DNA from: Robertmurraya korlensis NBRC 107688
GTDB taxonomy: Bacteria > Bacillota > Bacilli > Bacillales > Cytobacillaceae
DNA length: 64,000 bases
Direction: 5' to 3'
Assembly (NCBI RefSeq): GCF_001591645.1
Contig: NZ_BCVH01000001.1
Location: 744,001 to 808,000 of the forward strand
Below are positions 42,698-51,335 of this stretch, piece after piece (position 1 is the stretch's first letter; every line of letters begins with the position of its first letter). Below the pieces are notes generated by a model. It saw only the letters and a list, made by a program, of their open reading frames with translations, did not search any database and was not told the origin of the DNA. Made by a program: the position numbers and the translations under genes.

Positions 42698-43198
42698 CTA
42701 AATGGATAGACGAAAGGCTTTCACTATGATTCCATCATTAGCAGGTTCAAAATCAAACTGAGGGAGACGTTCAAAGCCAATGTTTTCGTATAGCTTGATC
42801 GCATTAGTCATAAATTCCCCTGTATGTAACCCAACGGCCTGATAGCCCTTAGCTTTAGCTCGTTGAATGCATTCCTTTATTAATGCAAAAGCAATCCCTC
42901 TTCCTCTGTATTCTTCCTCAACTGCAAGTACCCGAATTTCAGGATGGTCCATTTCGCCAACCATTCCCTCATACGCATCCATTTTAGCAGGAAAAAGGGC
43001 AACGCTTCCTACGATTTTCCCGGCTATTTCTGCAACTAGTAGTTCAACACCTGGCTGACTGTCTGCATCCGAAGAGATTGCACTTTTAAGTGCCTCCCAA
43101 TGTGCACTTGGTATTTTTTTAGCATGTTCCGCATATGCCTTTACACGTTGTTCACGTATTAAAGGAATTTCTATTTCTTTTGCTTCACGTATCATCAT
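42698..43198 (-). CDS. GNAT-family N-acetyltransferase
   Basis: GNAT acetyltransferase of 166 residues. VLAVEEEYRGRGIAFALIKE is motif A with the acetyl-CoA pyrophosphate loop, and AIKLYENIGFERL is motif B. Acceptor unknown. Two consecutive ATG codons start it. It lies 5 bases downstream of the disrupted hydroquinone-reductase gene and may have been in one operon with it. Confidence 0.85.
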   Translation of the reverse strand: MMIREAKEIEIPLIREQRVKAYAEHAKKIPSAHWEALKSAISSDADSQPGVELLVAEIAGKIVGSVALFPAKMDAYEGMVGEMDHPEIRVLAVEEEYRGRGIAFALIKECIQRAKAKGYQAVGLHTGEFMTNAIKLYENIGFERLPQFDFEPANDGIIVKAFRLSI

Positions 43199-43203
43199 AA
43201 TTT

Positions 43204-44208
43204 TTATACCTCCATCTTTCTCAGAAATTTGTCAGATTGATTACTTAGAACATGACGATGGTGCTCACTGTTCCAACCAGATAAATTAGGTCCCTTCGGC
43301 AATATTTTGACTGACGTATTGGTTGGATCAATGGTTATGGACGTATGATAATGTTTTTTAATCGCGTCAAAGTCAGTAGTATCACCAAAACCAGGGGTTT
43401 GATATAAATCTCTAGCATAGCCCCATAAATGCTTATATTGGCTGATAAGCTGACGATTGGTATTAAATTTGTTGTAGTAAGCAACATCAAACCTGACCAA
43501 AGTTGCATAAAGACGTACATCTGAATCGGTAATGTATTCCCCTAATAAAAAACGGTTAGTCGATAAACGCTCTTCAAACTCATCAAGCCGAGCAAATAAC
43601 GTTTCATAAGCTTCTTCATATGCATCTTGTGATTGTGCAAACCCACACTTGTAAACTCCATTATTGATATCATGGAAAATAGTTTCATTTAACTTGTCGA
43701 TTTCATTTCGAAGATGTTCAGGATATAGAAGGGGGGCATTATCTTTATGAAAGGGAACCCACTCCTTTTCCAGGTAATTGGTTAGTTTAAAATAATCATT
43801 GTTAACGACCAGATCCTACTTCACGTCTATTATGACAGGAACAGTTGGTCGCCCGGTATAATTTGGATCGGTTTTTTTATAGATTTCACTCATGTAGCGG
43901 ATACCTAGAACCGGATCCACACCATCCTGATCAAGAGAAAATTCCCAATCCACATGAGGGAGCTGGGGGCGCAAAGGACTAACGGTCCCTAAACTGATTA
44001 CATGTTCCAACCCAAGTACACTACGAACAATGACCGAGCGATGTGCCCATGGACACGCTTGAGACCATAGCAGGCGATATCGGTTGGCCTCGATTGGAAG
44101 CTCACCTGGTTCGTTACCAAAAGGAGTGGTAAATCGATTGACTTGCCTTTTAAAGGCACCTTCTTTAGTAAACTCATTTGAAACAGACTGTTCTTTCATT
44201 GGTACCAT
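43204..44208 (-). pseudogene. Glutathionyl-hydroquinone-reductase-like gene with one nonsense codon
   Basis: Reading from ATG 44208 gives a glutathione-transferase-like protein of the ECM4/YqjG/PcpF group, 334 positions in all. The catalytic Cys is in WSQACPWAHRSVIVRSVLG and the partner Arg/Tyr region (LGEYITDSDVRLYATLVRFD) is intact. A single TAG at 43815-43813 after VPVIIDVK interrupts it; no frameshift occurs in the remaining 203 codons, which read through to the stop at 43204. The lesion is therefore recent or a sequencing error. The 5' part alone (130 residues) would lack the C-terminal helical domain. Confidence 0.85.
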
Positions 44209-44516
44209 CCCTCTCGCAATGTTAAAAATACTCTGAATTTGAGACTTTAAGAAAATTTAGTCTTTTTTTATCTGGTCCGTCAATTTTTTTAGTAAGTATT
44301 CCAGAGAAGTTATCTCTGTCTTGCTGGCTACATGGTAACAATTAGTCCTTCATCCCTTGTGAAATCGCATACAAATTCTTATTGAATAATTACAGTAAAA
44401 ATTTATATATTTCAAGTGCCGAAACAATTTACTTTACCGATGTGATGTTATAGAATGGTAAAGTTACAAACTTAGGAAATTATGAGTCTTTATTTTTTAG
44501 GAAAGGCGAGAGGAAC

Positions 44517-45746
44517 TTGAACAATTTAACAGGTACAAAGCGTTTACAGCTGGCATTGCTTCTAGGATCTCTGGCGATCTTAGGTCCGTTTACCATTGAT
44601 ATGTATTTGCCTTCTTTTCCGACAATTGTAAAAGAGTTTGGTACAACGGCATCCTTCGTACAAATTAGTTTAACGTCGTGTTTATTAGGGTTGGGTGTAG
44701 GGCAATTAATTATTGGCCCGATGAGCGATGTGCAGGGTCGAAAAAAACCATTGCTAATCTTTCTAATTATGTATTTAGTGGCCTCTGCCATTTGTGCGTT
44801 TGCTCCAAATATATACTTTTTTATAGCTGCTCGTTTCTTACAAGGATTTTCGGCAGCAGGTGGAATCGTTATTTCGAGAGCAGTGGTTCGCGATAAGTTT
44901 AGTGGAAGAGAACTAACAAAGTTTTTTGCGTTATTAACATTAGTAAGCAACTTAGGTCCGATTATTGCCCCTGTTGTTGGGGGGACGATCTTGGCATTTA
45001 CGAACTGGACAGGAGTTTTTATCGTTTTAAGTGTTGTTGGCCTAGTTCTATTTTTTACAGTATTTTCAAAGCTGGAAGAATCGCTACCTACGGAAAAGCG
45101 TGTTCCTAGTAATATAGGTCAAACCTTTAGCAACTTCGGGACATTATTAAAAGATCGACAGTTTACTGGATATGCCTTTACACAAGGTTTTATTGTCGCT
45201 GGAATTTTTGCTTATGTTTCTGGTACACCATTTGTGTATCAAAATATTTATGGTGTTTCTCCACAAGTATTTAGTTTATTATTTGGATTGAATGGGATTG
45301 GCTTAATTCTCGGGAGTCAGGCAGTAGGGAAATTCGTAGATGTAATCTCAGAGAAAACCTTTTTAATAATTGGTCTGACCATGTCCAATCTAGCTGGAGC
45401 GGTACTTCTTGTTGCGTTATTATTAAAGGCTCCCCTAATCGCGGTTGTTATTCCTATATTCTTCTTCGTCGCATCTATCGGGATTATTGGAACCACATCG
45501 TTTTCACTAGCCATGGAGTCTCAAGGCCATATTGCTGGTAGTGCATCAGCGTTATTAGGCTTATTACCCTTTATTCTAGGCTCCATCTCGTCACCACTTG
45601 TTGGGATTGCTGGTGAAAATTCAGCCATTCCGATGGGAGCGATTATTTTTGGAGCTAGCTTTCTAGCTTTTCTCTCTTATTTTCTTTTCGTACGAAAAGC
45701 TTCCGTCGTGAAACCAATAGAAGAACCTGGAAAAATTTCAGTCTAA
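44517..45746 (+). CDS. Bcr/CflA-family multidrug efflux MFS transporter
   Basis: Major facilitator of 409 residues with twelve membrane helices. The Bcr/CflA signatures are LGPFTIDMYLPSFPTIVKEF in helix 1, GPMSDVQGRKKPLL in loop 2-3 and FLQGFSAAGGIVISRAVVRD in helix 4/5. Such transporters export bicyclomycin, chloramphenicol or sulfonamides; the real substrate is unknown. Translation starts at TTG 44517 behind GAGAGGAAC. Single gene. The 308-base stretch upstream holds no recognised gene apart from a doubtful short remnant. Confidence 0.9.
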   Translation: MNNLTGTKRLQLALLLGSLAILGPFTIDMYLPSFPTIVKEFGTTASFVQISLTSCLLGLGVGQLIIGPMSDVQGRKKPLLIFLIMYLVASAICAFAPNIYFFIAARFLQGFSAAGGIVISRAVVRDKFSGRELTKFFALLTLVSNLGPIIAPVVGGTILAFTNWTGVFIVLSVVGLVLFFTVFSKLEESLPTEKRVPSNIGQTFSNFGTLLKDRQFTGYAFTQGFIVAGIFAYVSGTPFVYQNIYGVSPQVFSLLFGLNGIGLILGSQAVGKFVDVISEKTFLIIGLTMSNLAGAVLLVALLLKAPLIAVVIPIFFFVASIGIIGTTSFSLAMESQGHIAGSASALLGLLPFILGSISSPLVGIAGENSAIPMGAIIFGASFLAFLSYFLFVRKASVVKPIEEPGKISV

Positions 45747-45753
45747 CCACTAG

Positions 45754-45783
45754 ACACTATCCTATATGGGTAGTGTTTTTTTG
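45754..45783 (+). terminator. Terminator after MFS gene
   Basis: Stem ACACTATCC / GGGTAGTGT, then seven T. Confidence 0.85.
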
Positions 45784-45848
45784 TAAAATATGTAACATAT
45801 TCCAGTCCTCTCCGTCTATATTGAAATAGACATAAAGGGGATAGAAAA

Positions 45849-46634
45849 ATGGCTACAGTGAAGAGTGTGATTGGCTCAATGTTTTTACTTAGTCTGCTTA
45901 CTGGGTGTGGAGTAGAGGACACAACATCGAAAACAGGTAATGCATCTTTAAAAACAAAGGATATTTATATACAGAAAAAGGATGTTCATTTAGAACAACA
46001 ACCGTTAGATCTAGAAGGAAAAGGAACTTATGTAGGTCAAATGGATCCGCATTCCATTGAAATTAGTATCGATGGAGTTCCAACAGCGTTTCAACTGACA
46101 GATCAAGCAATCTCTCAACTATCTAGCATCCAAGACGGAACGGACGTCGAGTTTGTATATACAGACACAGATAAAGAACAAAAAACGATAGAGAGATTTG
46201 TCAAAGCAGAAGGAGAAATTCATTTAATACATTCCGTGCTTCAACTTGACCAAGAGCTAACTGATTTGGTAATAAAGCTTCATGATACGAAAGAAAGTAG
46301 TATTTTAAAAGATATGAGTGCTTTTGAGATATTTGCTATGTATATGTACACAAAAGCGGGTCAAGATTTTGACACTCTTTATTATTTTCATGAACTAGAC
46401 TCTCATTCTATCTCTGTTGAGCAATTTAAAAAAGAAAACATGACACAAGAGGCCATTTCACAAAATGATTCTTTTATGAAAAAGCTTGATCAAGTAAGAA
46501 AATTTAAGGTAATCCAAACAGGAGACAATCGAGCAATGGTATCATTTCAATTACCTAATGAAGAGCATGTGTATGAATTTAAATTAATAAAAACGTCTAA
46601 TGGTTGGCATGCCATGTGGATTCCGTTTCAATAG
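45849..46634 (+). CDS. Secreted lipoprotein, 261 aa
   Basis: Lipoprotein with a signal peptide and lipobox LLTGC (Cys20, FLLSLLTGCGVED). The mature part begins with a small beta-rich domain (GKGTYVGQMDPHSIEISIDG, FVYTDTDKEQKTIERF) similar to internal domains of Bacillus surface proteins. A helical middle (FEIFAMYMYTKAG) and a final beta segment (YEFKLIKTSNGWHAMWIPF) resembling DUF4878/DUF3828-like folds follow. Function unknown. AAAGGGGATAG precedes the ATG. Its gene lies just upstream of the cobalamin riboswitches but is not under their control. Confidence 0.78.
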   Translation: MATVKSVIGSMFLLSLLTGCGVEDTTSKTGNASLKTKDIYIQKKDVHLEQQPLDLEGKGTYVGQMDPHSIEISIDGVPTAFQLTDQAISQLSSIQDGTDVEFVYTDTDKEQKTIERFVKAEGEIHLIHSVLQLDQELTDLVIKLHDTKESSILKDMSAFEIFAMYMYTKAGQDFDTLYYFHELDSHSISVEQFKKENMTQEAISQNDSFMKKLDQVRKFKVIQTGDNRAMVSFQLPNEEHVYEFKLIKTSNGWHAMWIPFQ

Positions 46635-46721
46635 GTAATTCTGTCATGTTCAAAATTTAAGTAGTTGAAAAATAAGAAATATTCATCTAATATAGAATCT
46701 AGCTTAAATGAATAGTTTTCC

Positions 46722-46900
46722 AGTAGATTAAGATGCCTTATGAGGCTTAATAGGGAATCTGGTGCAAATCCAGAGCTGTACCCGCAACTGTAAGTGTGGA
46801 CGAAATAAGAATACCACTGTATGCATTCGTTTGTCGTATGAATACGGGAAGGTCTTAAAGTAGGAAGAAGCATAAGTCAGGAGACCTATCTTAATTTTAT
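46722..46900 (+). ncRNA. Cobalamin riboswitch 1
   Basis: The aptamer shows P1 AGATTAAGA / TCTTAATTT, the conserved core GGTGCAAATCC...GCTGTACCCGCAACTGTAA split over its usual arms, and a B12 box AGTCAGGAGACCTA near the 3' side. A terminator stem (46987-47016) follows as expression platform. It belongs to the adenosylcobalamin riboswitch family. Confidence 0.9.
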
Positions 46901-46986
46901 ACGTTTCAGTTTCTCCGGGGATAGAGAAGGTGTTTCGATGGTAAGAATTGACGTAATTTTCATTTGTCTTTTCCTGCTTTCGTTTC

Positions 46987-47016
46987 ATCCGCTCATTCCT
47001 TCGAGCGGATTTTTTT
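46987..47016 (+). terminator. Terminator of riboswitch 1
   Basis: Perfect stem ATCCGCTC / GAGCGGAT, then seven T. No protein gene lies between it and the second aptamer. Confidence 0.9.
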
Positions 47017-47076
47017 GTGGAATTGCTCATATATACGGACGAACAGAAATACATTTAAGTGTCAACTTCATAGTTT

Positions 47077-47250
47077 ACTTGATGGGTGTAAAAGCAATCA
47101 TAAGGCTTTTGCTTAAAAGGGAAGCACGGTGAAAAACCGTCGCGGTACCCGCCACTGTAATGGGGAGCTTTGTTACAATTTGTCACTGAGTAAAATCGGG
47201 AAGACGTAACGATAGCTATGAACCAAAGCCAGGAGACCTGCCGATTAAGT
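47077..47250 (+). ncRNA. Cobalamin riboswitch 2
   Basis: Second aptamer: P1 ACTTGAT / ATTAAGT, core GGGAAGCACGGTGAAAAACC and TACCCGCCACTGTAATGGGG, and the canonical B12 box AGCCAGGAGACCTGCC. It is followed by its own terminator at 47315. Two aptamers in series before one operon suggest a steeper or two-input response. Confidence 0.93.
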
Positions 47251-47314
47251 GTGTCACTTACCTACGGGACTATAGGTAGATGTGTAGAAAAATGTACCTT
47301 CCGTATGTTCTTAT

Positions 47315-47345
47315 GCACCTCTATTTGTAGGGGTGCTTTTTTATT
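47315..47345 (+). terminator. Terminator of riboswitch 2
   Basis: Nine-pair stem GCACCTCTA / TAGGGGTGC (one G-U) followed by a T run, 26 bases before cbiW. Confidence 0.9.
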
Positions 47346-47370
47346 TTAAAAAATAAGGGGAGTGGAACAG

Positions 47371-47754
47371 ATGACGACTTGGAATTTACAAGGAACCAAG
47401 CAGCACATCTTGATTTGTAACGGAAGCAGTTGTATGAGAAAAGGGGGAGAAGAAGTAACGCAAGCGATTCGTGATGAAATTACACAGTTGGGGTTAGATG
47501 ATGTTGTTCATACGACAAGAACTAGATGTAATGGGCGATGCAAGGATGCCTGTGTGACCATTGTTTATCCAGAAGGAACCTGGTATAAGGCTCTTACAGA
47601 AGAAATGGGACGCGAGATCGTCCGAAGTCATATCGGGCAAGGTAACATACTAGAAGATTCTGTAATCTATACATACGAACAGGAGGGCTTCGTGGCTCCC
47701 GAAACCTCAGATAGCATTGAGGGGATTTCAAAAAAGGTAAAAGAAGAGGTATAA
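47371..47754 (+). CDS. cbiW: CbiW-like (2Fe-2S) ferredoxin-domain protein
   Basis: Protein of 127 residues with a thioredoxin-like [2Fe-2S] ferredoxin fold. Four cysteines are positioned as CNGSSCMRKGG and RTRCNGRCKDACV. First gene of the cobalamin operon, as cbiW is in the B. megaterium cobI operon. It may serve as electron carrier for corrin ring contraction or cobalt reduction steps; its exact role is unproven. ATG 47371 is chosen because GGGGAG lies 8 bases upstream; the GTG at 47362 overlaps that site. Confidence 0.85.
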   Translation: MTTWNLQGTKQHILICNGSSCMRKGGEEVTQAIRDEITQLGLDDVVHTTRTRCNGRCKDACVTIVYPEGTWYKALTEEMGREIVRSHIGQGNILEDSVIYTYEQEGFVAPETSDSIEGISKKVKEEV

Positions 47755-47757
47755 CCA

Positions 47758-48471
47758 ATGGAACTTATCATGTTTGCCCTGCTTGCTGTTTTTATTGGAA
47801 TGAGGCATGGAATGGACGGCGATCATGTAGCAGCCATTGCTGACATGGTCGGGAGTGAACAACGAAAGAAGAGACAACTCACTCTAGGAGTGATGTATGC
47901 CCTTGGTCATGGAATGATCGTTATGGTCATTGGTGTTCTCTTTATCTATATTGGTTTACAGCTTCCTGACACAACCAAACAAATTCTAGAAATTCTCGTA
48001 AGCTTTACCCTTATTGTCCTGGGTATGTTTATTATCTGGTCTATTTTTCAACAAAAGAAAGATTACGAGTATAAGAGTCGAATAAGGATTGTCATTGAAT
48101 TTTTCACTAACATGGCAAATAGGCTGAAATCTGATACTAAAAACACTCATTTTTCACCTGCAAAACTCGGGGCAATTGGAGCATTAATTATTGGAATTCT
48201 TCACGGAATTGGTGTAGAAAGCCCGACGCAAATCGCGATTATTTCAAATGCGGTGGGGCTTGATAATATCACTGTGGCACTCCTGCAACTGACCCTATTC
48301 GTCATTGGTTTGCTCATCGCAACAATTGGCATAACGTTTTGTCTGTCTTGGGGATTTATGAAAGCAAGAGTGAAAGACAGGCTGTTCTTACTCTTAGGTT
48401 CGGTAACAGGTGCCTATAGCTTAGGATTAGGGATTTTTATGATGGTGGAATTAGTGAAAGGAGGAGCGTAA
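47758..48471 (+). CDS. NiCoT-family cobalt transporter
   Basis: Membrane protein of 237 residues with about six helices. Its helix-2-type motif GMRHGMDGDHVAAIADM is a variant of the HxxxxDH signature of nickel/cobalt transporters, and LGHGMIVMVIGVLFIYIG and GILHGIGVESPTQIAI match the later family motifs. Location behind a B12 riboswitch within the cbi operon indicates cobalt. It lies 3 bases after cbiW and directly abuts cbiH60 (TAA then TTG). It takes a place not found in the B. megaterium operon as I remember it. Confidence 0.85.
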   Translation: MELIMFALLAVFIGMRHGMDGDHVAAIADMVGSEQRKKRQLTLGVMYALGHGMIVMVIGVLFIYIGLQLPDTTKQILEILVSFTLIVLGMFIIWSIFQQKKDYEYKSRIRIVIEFFTNMANRLKSDTKNTHFSPAKLGAIGALIIGILHGIGVESPTQIAIISNAVGLDNITVALLQLTLFVIGLLIATIGITFCLSWGFMKARVKDRLFLLLGSVTGAYSLGLGIFMMVELVKGGA

Positions 48472-50046
48472 TTGAAAGGAAAACTGTTAGTTATTGGTTT
48501 TGGTCCCGGAAGTGAGGAGCATATAACGAAACGTGCAAGAACAGCTCTTCAAGAAAGTGATATGATCATCGGCTACAAAACCTATGTAGACCTGATTGAA
48601 GGACTATTAAATGGACAAGAAATTATTAGTACAGGCATGACCGAAGAAGTAAGCCGAGCTCAAGAGGCCGTAAGACAAGCAGAACTCGGAAAAAAAGTGG
48701 CTGTCATCTCCAGTGGGGATGCAGGAGTGTACGGAATGGCTGGCCTCGTTTACGAAGTATTGGTTGAAAAGGGCTGGAAGCAAGATACAGGTGTTGAGGT
48801 CGAAGTAATTCCAGGGATATCAGCGATTAATTCATGCGCTTCCCTATTAGGTGCCCCTGTCATGCATGATGCCTGTACGATTAGTTTAAGTGATCATCTT
48901 ACTCCGTGGAGCTTAATTGAACAACGAATTGAAGCAGCCGCACAAGCAGACTTTGTGATTGCCTTATATAACCCAATGAGTGGAAGAAGAACCAGACAAA
49001 TTGTTGAAGCGCAACGGATTTTACTAAAATACCGCTCGCCGGAAACACCTGTAGGGCTCGTAAAAAGTGCGTATCGTGATCGCCAAAGCATAACGCGTAC
49101 CACATTAGAAGACATGATGAACCATGAAATAGGGATGTTAACAACCGTCCTGATTGGAAACTCATCTACGTTTTACTATGATGACTTAATGATTACCCCA
49201 AGAGGATATCAGCGAAAGTATACATTAAGCCAAAAGGAACAACCATTGAAGCCCCATCAACGCTTGAAAAAAGAAGCAGAGCCATGGGCACTCGAGCAGG
49301 TGACGAATACCTCATCTAGAGCCATAGCCGATGAAGCATTACAGCTGATTTTAGGTGAGAATACCAAACAGACAGAGTACATTCAACAACCGATTCAATC
49401 CATCTTTGAGGTTTCGGTAAGTCCTGGTGTTGCAAATAAAAAATTCACCCCAAAACAAATGATGACACTGGCGGAAATTGTTGGAGAAGACGGAAGCATG
49501 GAATACACACAAGACCATCATATTAAACTTCAAGTCCCAACCACAAATCCAGATCAGGTGGTGGCTGAGCTTGAGAAGGTAGGTTTTCTTCTTGCCCCTG
49601 TTGGTGATGTGTTGACTCTAAAGGCATGTGACTTCTGTGAAGGAGAAAAGAAGGATTCCATTCCTTATGCAGAGTCGTTGCAAGCTAGACTTGGAGGAAT
49701 GGAACTGCCTAAGGAAATGAAAATCGGCTTTAACGGATGCGGGATGGCATGTTTTGGTGCCGTTCGCGAAGATATCGGCATCGTCTTTCGTAAAGGAGCC
49801 TTTGATTTATTTTTAGGTGGAAAAACCATTGGCAGAAACGCACACTCCGGACAAATTGTCGCAGAAGGGATTTCTCCAGATGAAATCGTCGAACTCGTGG
49901 ATAGAATCGTTCAGGAATACAAAGAAAAAGGCCACCCAAATGAGCGTTTCCATAAATTCTTTAAGCGGGTGAAAAACGTTTGCGGCTTTGAATTTCAGGA
50001 TGTGTCCCCTTCGTTAAAAATAGAGCTTGCACCTTGCGGGGATTAA
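48472..50046 (+). CDS. cbiH60: CbiH60: precorrin-3B/cobalt-factor III C17-methyltransferase fused to Fe-S domain
   Basis: Fusion protein of 524 residues. The N-terminal 245 residues form the CbiH tetrapyrrole methylase (VIGFGPGSEEHITKRA, ISSGDAGVYGMAGLVYEV, PGISAINSCASLLGAP). A linker of about 70 residues leads to a C-terminal nitrite/sulfite-reductase-like half (VSPGVANKKFTPKQMMTL, CDFCEG and NGCGMACFGAV cysteines) that binds a 4Fe-4S cluster. The B. megaterium CbiH60 has the same layout and contracts the ring of cobalt-factor III. It starts at TTG 48472 behind AAAGGAGG. Repeat array C separates it from cbiX. Confidence 0.93.
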   Translation: MKGKLLVIGFGPGSEEHITKRARTALQESDMIIGYKTYVDLIEGLLNGQEIISTGMTEEVSRAQEAVRQAELGKKVAVISSGDAGVYGMAGLVYEVLVEKGWKQDTGVEVEVIPGISAINSCASLLGAPVMHDACTISLSDHLTPWSLIEQRIEAAAQADFVIALYNPMSGRRTRQIVEAQRILLKYRSPETPVGLVKSAYRDRQSITRTTLEDMMNHEIGMLTTVLIGNSSTFYYDDLMITPRGYQRKYTLSQKEQPLKPHQRLKKEAEPWALEQVTNTSSRAIADEALQLILGENTKQTEYIQQPIQSIFEVSVSPGVANKKFTPKQMMTLAEIVGEDGSMEYTQDHHIKLQVPTTNPDQVVAELEKVGFLLAPVGDVLTLKACDFCEGEKKDSIPYAESLQARLGGMELPKEMKIGFNGCGMACFGAVREDIGIVFRKGAFDLFLGGKTIGRNAHSGQIVAEGISPDEIVELVDRIVQEYKEKGHPNERFHKFFKRVKNVCGFEFQDVSPSLKIELAPCGD

Positions 50047-50078
50047 GGAAGCTGTACTCGGGCTTACTATTTATGAAT

Positions 50079-50335
50079 GACGTTACGGAGCAATTTACTT
50101 GAGCAAACGTTCTTCATCCAGCTTATAAAAGACGTTACGGAGCAATTTACTTGAGCAAACGTTCTTCATCCGGCTTATGAAAGACGTTACGGAGCGATTT
50201 ACTTGGGCAAACGTTCTTCATCCGGGTTATGAAAGACGTTATGAAGCGATTTACTTGAGCAAACGTTCTTCATCCGGCTTATGAAGGACGTTATGGAGAG
50301 ATTTACCTGAGATAACGTTCTTCATCAAATTACGA
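50079..50335 (+). repeat. 52-bp tandem repeat array C inside the cobalamin operon
   Basis: Five units start at 50079, 50131, 50183, 50235 and 50287, exactly 52 bp apart, with core GACGTTACGGAGCAATTTAC and joining dyad AACGTTCTTCAT-N7-ATGAAGGACGTT. It fills the 353-base gap between cbiH60 and cbiX. The dyad core is shared with arrays A and B. No ORF of its own. Confidence 0.9.
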
Positions 50336-50399
50336 AAACAATTAAATGAAAAAAGCCAGCCATAAAAAGTCAAAAAACATACTATTCAAGGGGGAAAAT

Positions 50400-51335
50400 A
50401 TGAAAGCTATACTTTTTGTTGGACACGGCAGCAGAGACCACGAAGGCAATGATCAAATCCGGGAATTTATTCAGAACTTAAGACCAAATGTAGATGAATC
50501 CATCCTCGTTGAAACATGTTTTCTAGAGTTCGAGAGACCAACCGTTGGACAGGGTATTGACTTGTGTGTAGAAAAAGGTGCTACGGATATCGCAGTGATC
50601 CCGATTATGCTCCTTCAAGCGGGACACTCCAAAATTCACATCCCTGGTGCGATTGACGAAGCAAAGGAAAAATATCCGCATGTTTCGTTTACATACGGAA
50701 GACCGATCGGAATTCATGAAGAGGCTCTAAACATTCTACAAACAAGATTAATAGAGGCAGGAGAAGACCTCGACTTGCCTTCTGACAATACAGCCATCCT
50801 CCTCCTAGGACGAGGGGGAAGTGATCCAGACGCCAATAGTGATTTATATAAGATTGGGAGATTGCTATGGGAAAAAACCAAGTATACGATCGTTGAACCA
50901 GCTTTTATGGGGGTTACTGATCCTCTAGTGAACGCAGGAATTGAACGATGTATCAAGCTTGGAGCAAAGAAAGTAGTGATTTTACCATATTTTCTTTTCA
51001 CAGGAATCTTAATTAAAAGACTAGAAGAGCTAGTTAGTGAGTTTCAACAAAGTTACCCAGATATTGAATTCCAACTCGCTGGGTATTTTGGATTTCATCC
51101 TAAATTACAAACGATTTTATTAGACCGAGCAGAAGAAGCACTTCAAGGTGATGTGAAAATGAACTGTGATACATGCCAATACCGCATCAATGCAATGGAG
51201 TTTATCGATCATCATCACCATCACGAACACGACCATGATCACGGTCATCACCACGACCACCACCATCATCACCATCATGACCATGAGCATCATCACCACC
51301 ATCACGATGAGGTAAAGGCAGGGAATACTAAGTGA
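50400..51335 (+). CDS. cbiX: CbiX sirohydrochlorin cobaltochelatase with His-rich tail
   Basis: Cobaltochelatase of 311 residues inserting Co2+ into sirohydrochlorin. Two CbiX/SirB halves are seen (VGHGSRDHEGN near residue 7 and LLGRGGSDPDANSD near 139). An MNCDTCQYRIN motif (residues 258-268) can ligate a 4Fe-4S cluster as in B. megaterium CbiX. The C-terminus, from about 272 to 304, is almost pure His with Asp and Glu, a probable cobalt store or chaperone. Start at ATG 50400 with AAGGGGG; the ATG at 50346 lacks one. Its stop overlaps the cbiJ GTG. Confidence 0.95.
   Translation: MKAILFVGHGSRDHEGNDQIREFIQNLRPNVDESILVETCFLEFERPTVGQGIDLCVEKGATDIAVIPIMLLQAGHSKIHIPGAIDEAKEKYPHVSFTYGRPIGIHEEALNILQTRLIEAGEDLDLPSDNTAILLLGRGGSDPDANSDLYKIGRLLWEKTKYTIVEPAFMGVTDPLVNAGIERCIKLGAKKVVILPYFLFTGILIKRLEELVSEFQQSYPDIEFQLAGYFGFHPKLQTILLDRAEEALQGDVKMNCDTCQYRINAMEFIDHHHHHEHDHDHGHHHDHHHHHHHDHEHHHHHHDEVKAGNTK

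Noticed and set aside
44257-44349. Open stretch of 30 codons on the minus strand upstream of the hydroquinone-reductase-like gene, ending SLEYLLKKLTDQIKKD
   Set aside because: No start codon or ribosome site and too short to assign; could be a regulator tail remnant or chance. The rest of 44209-44516 shows nothing recognisable.
46938-47132. 64-codon hydrophobic ORF between the two riboswitches
   Set aside because: It runs through the first terminator hairpin and into the second aptamer; its codons are explained by those RNA structures.
51120-51305. Methionine/valine-rich ORF on the minus strand
   Set aside because: Antisense shadow of the histidine-rich CbiX tail (CAT/CAC runs read as ATG/GTG).
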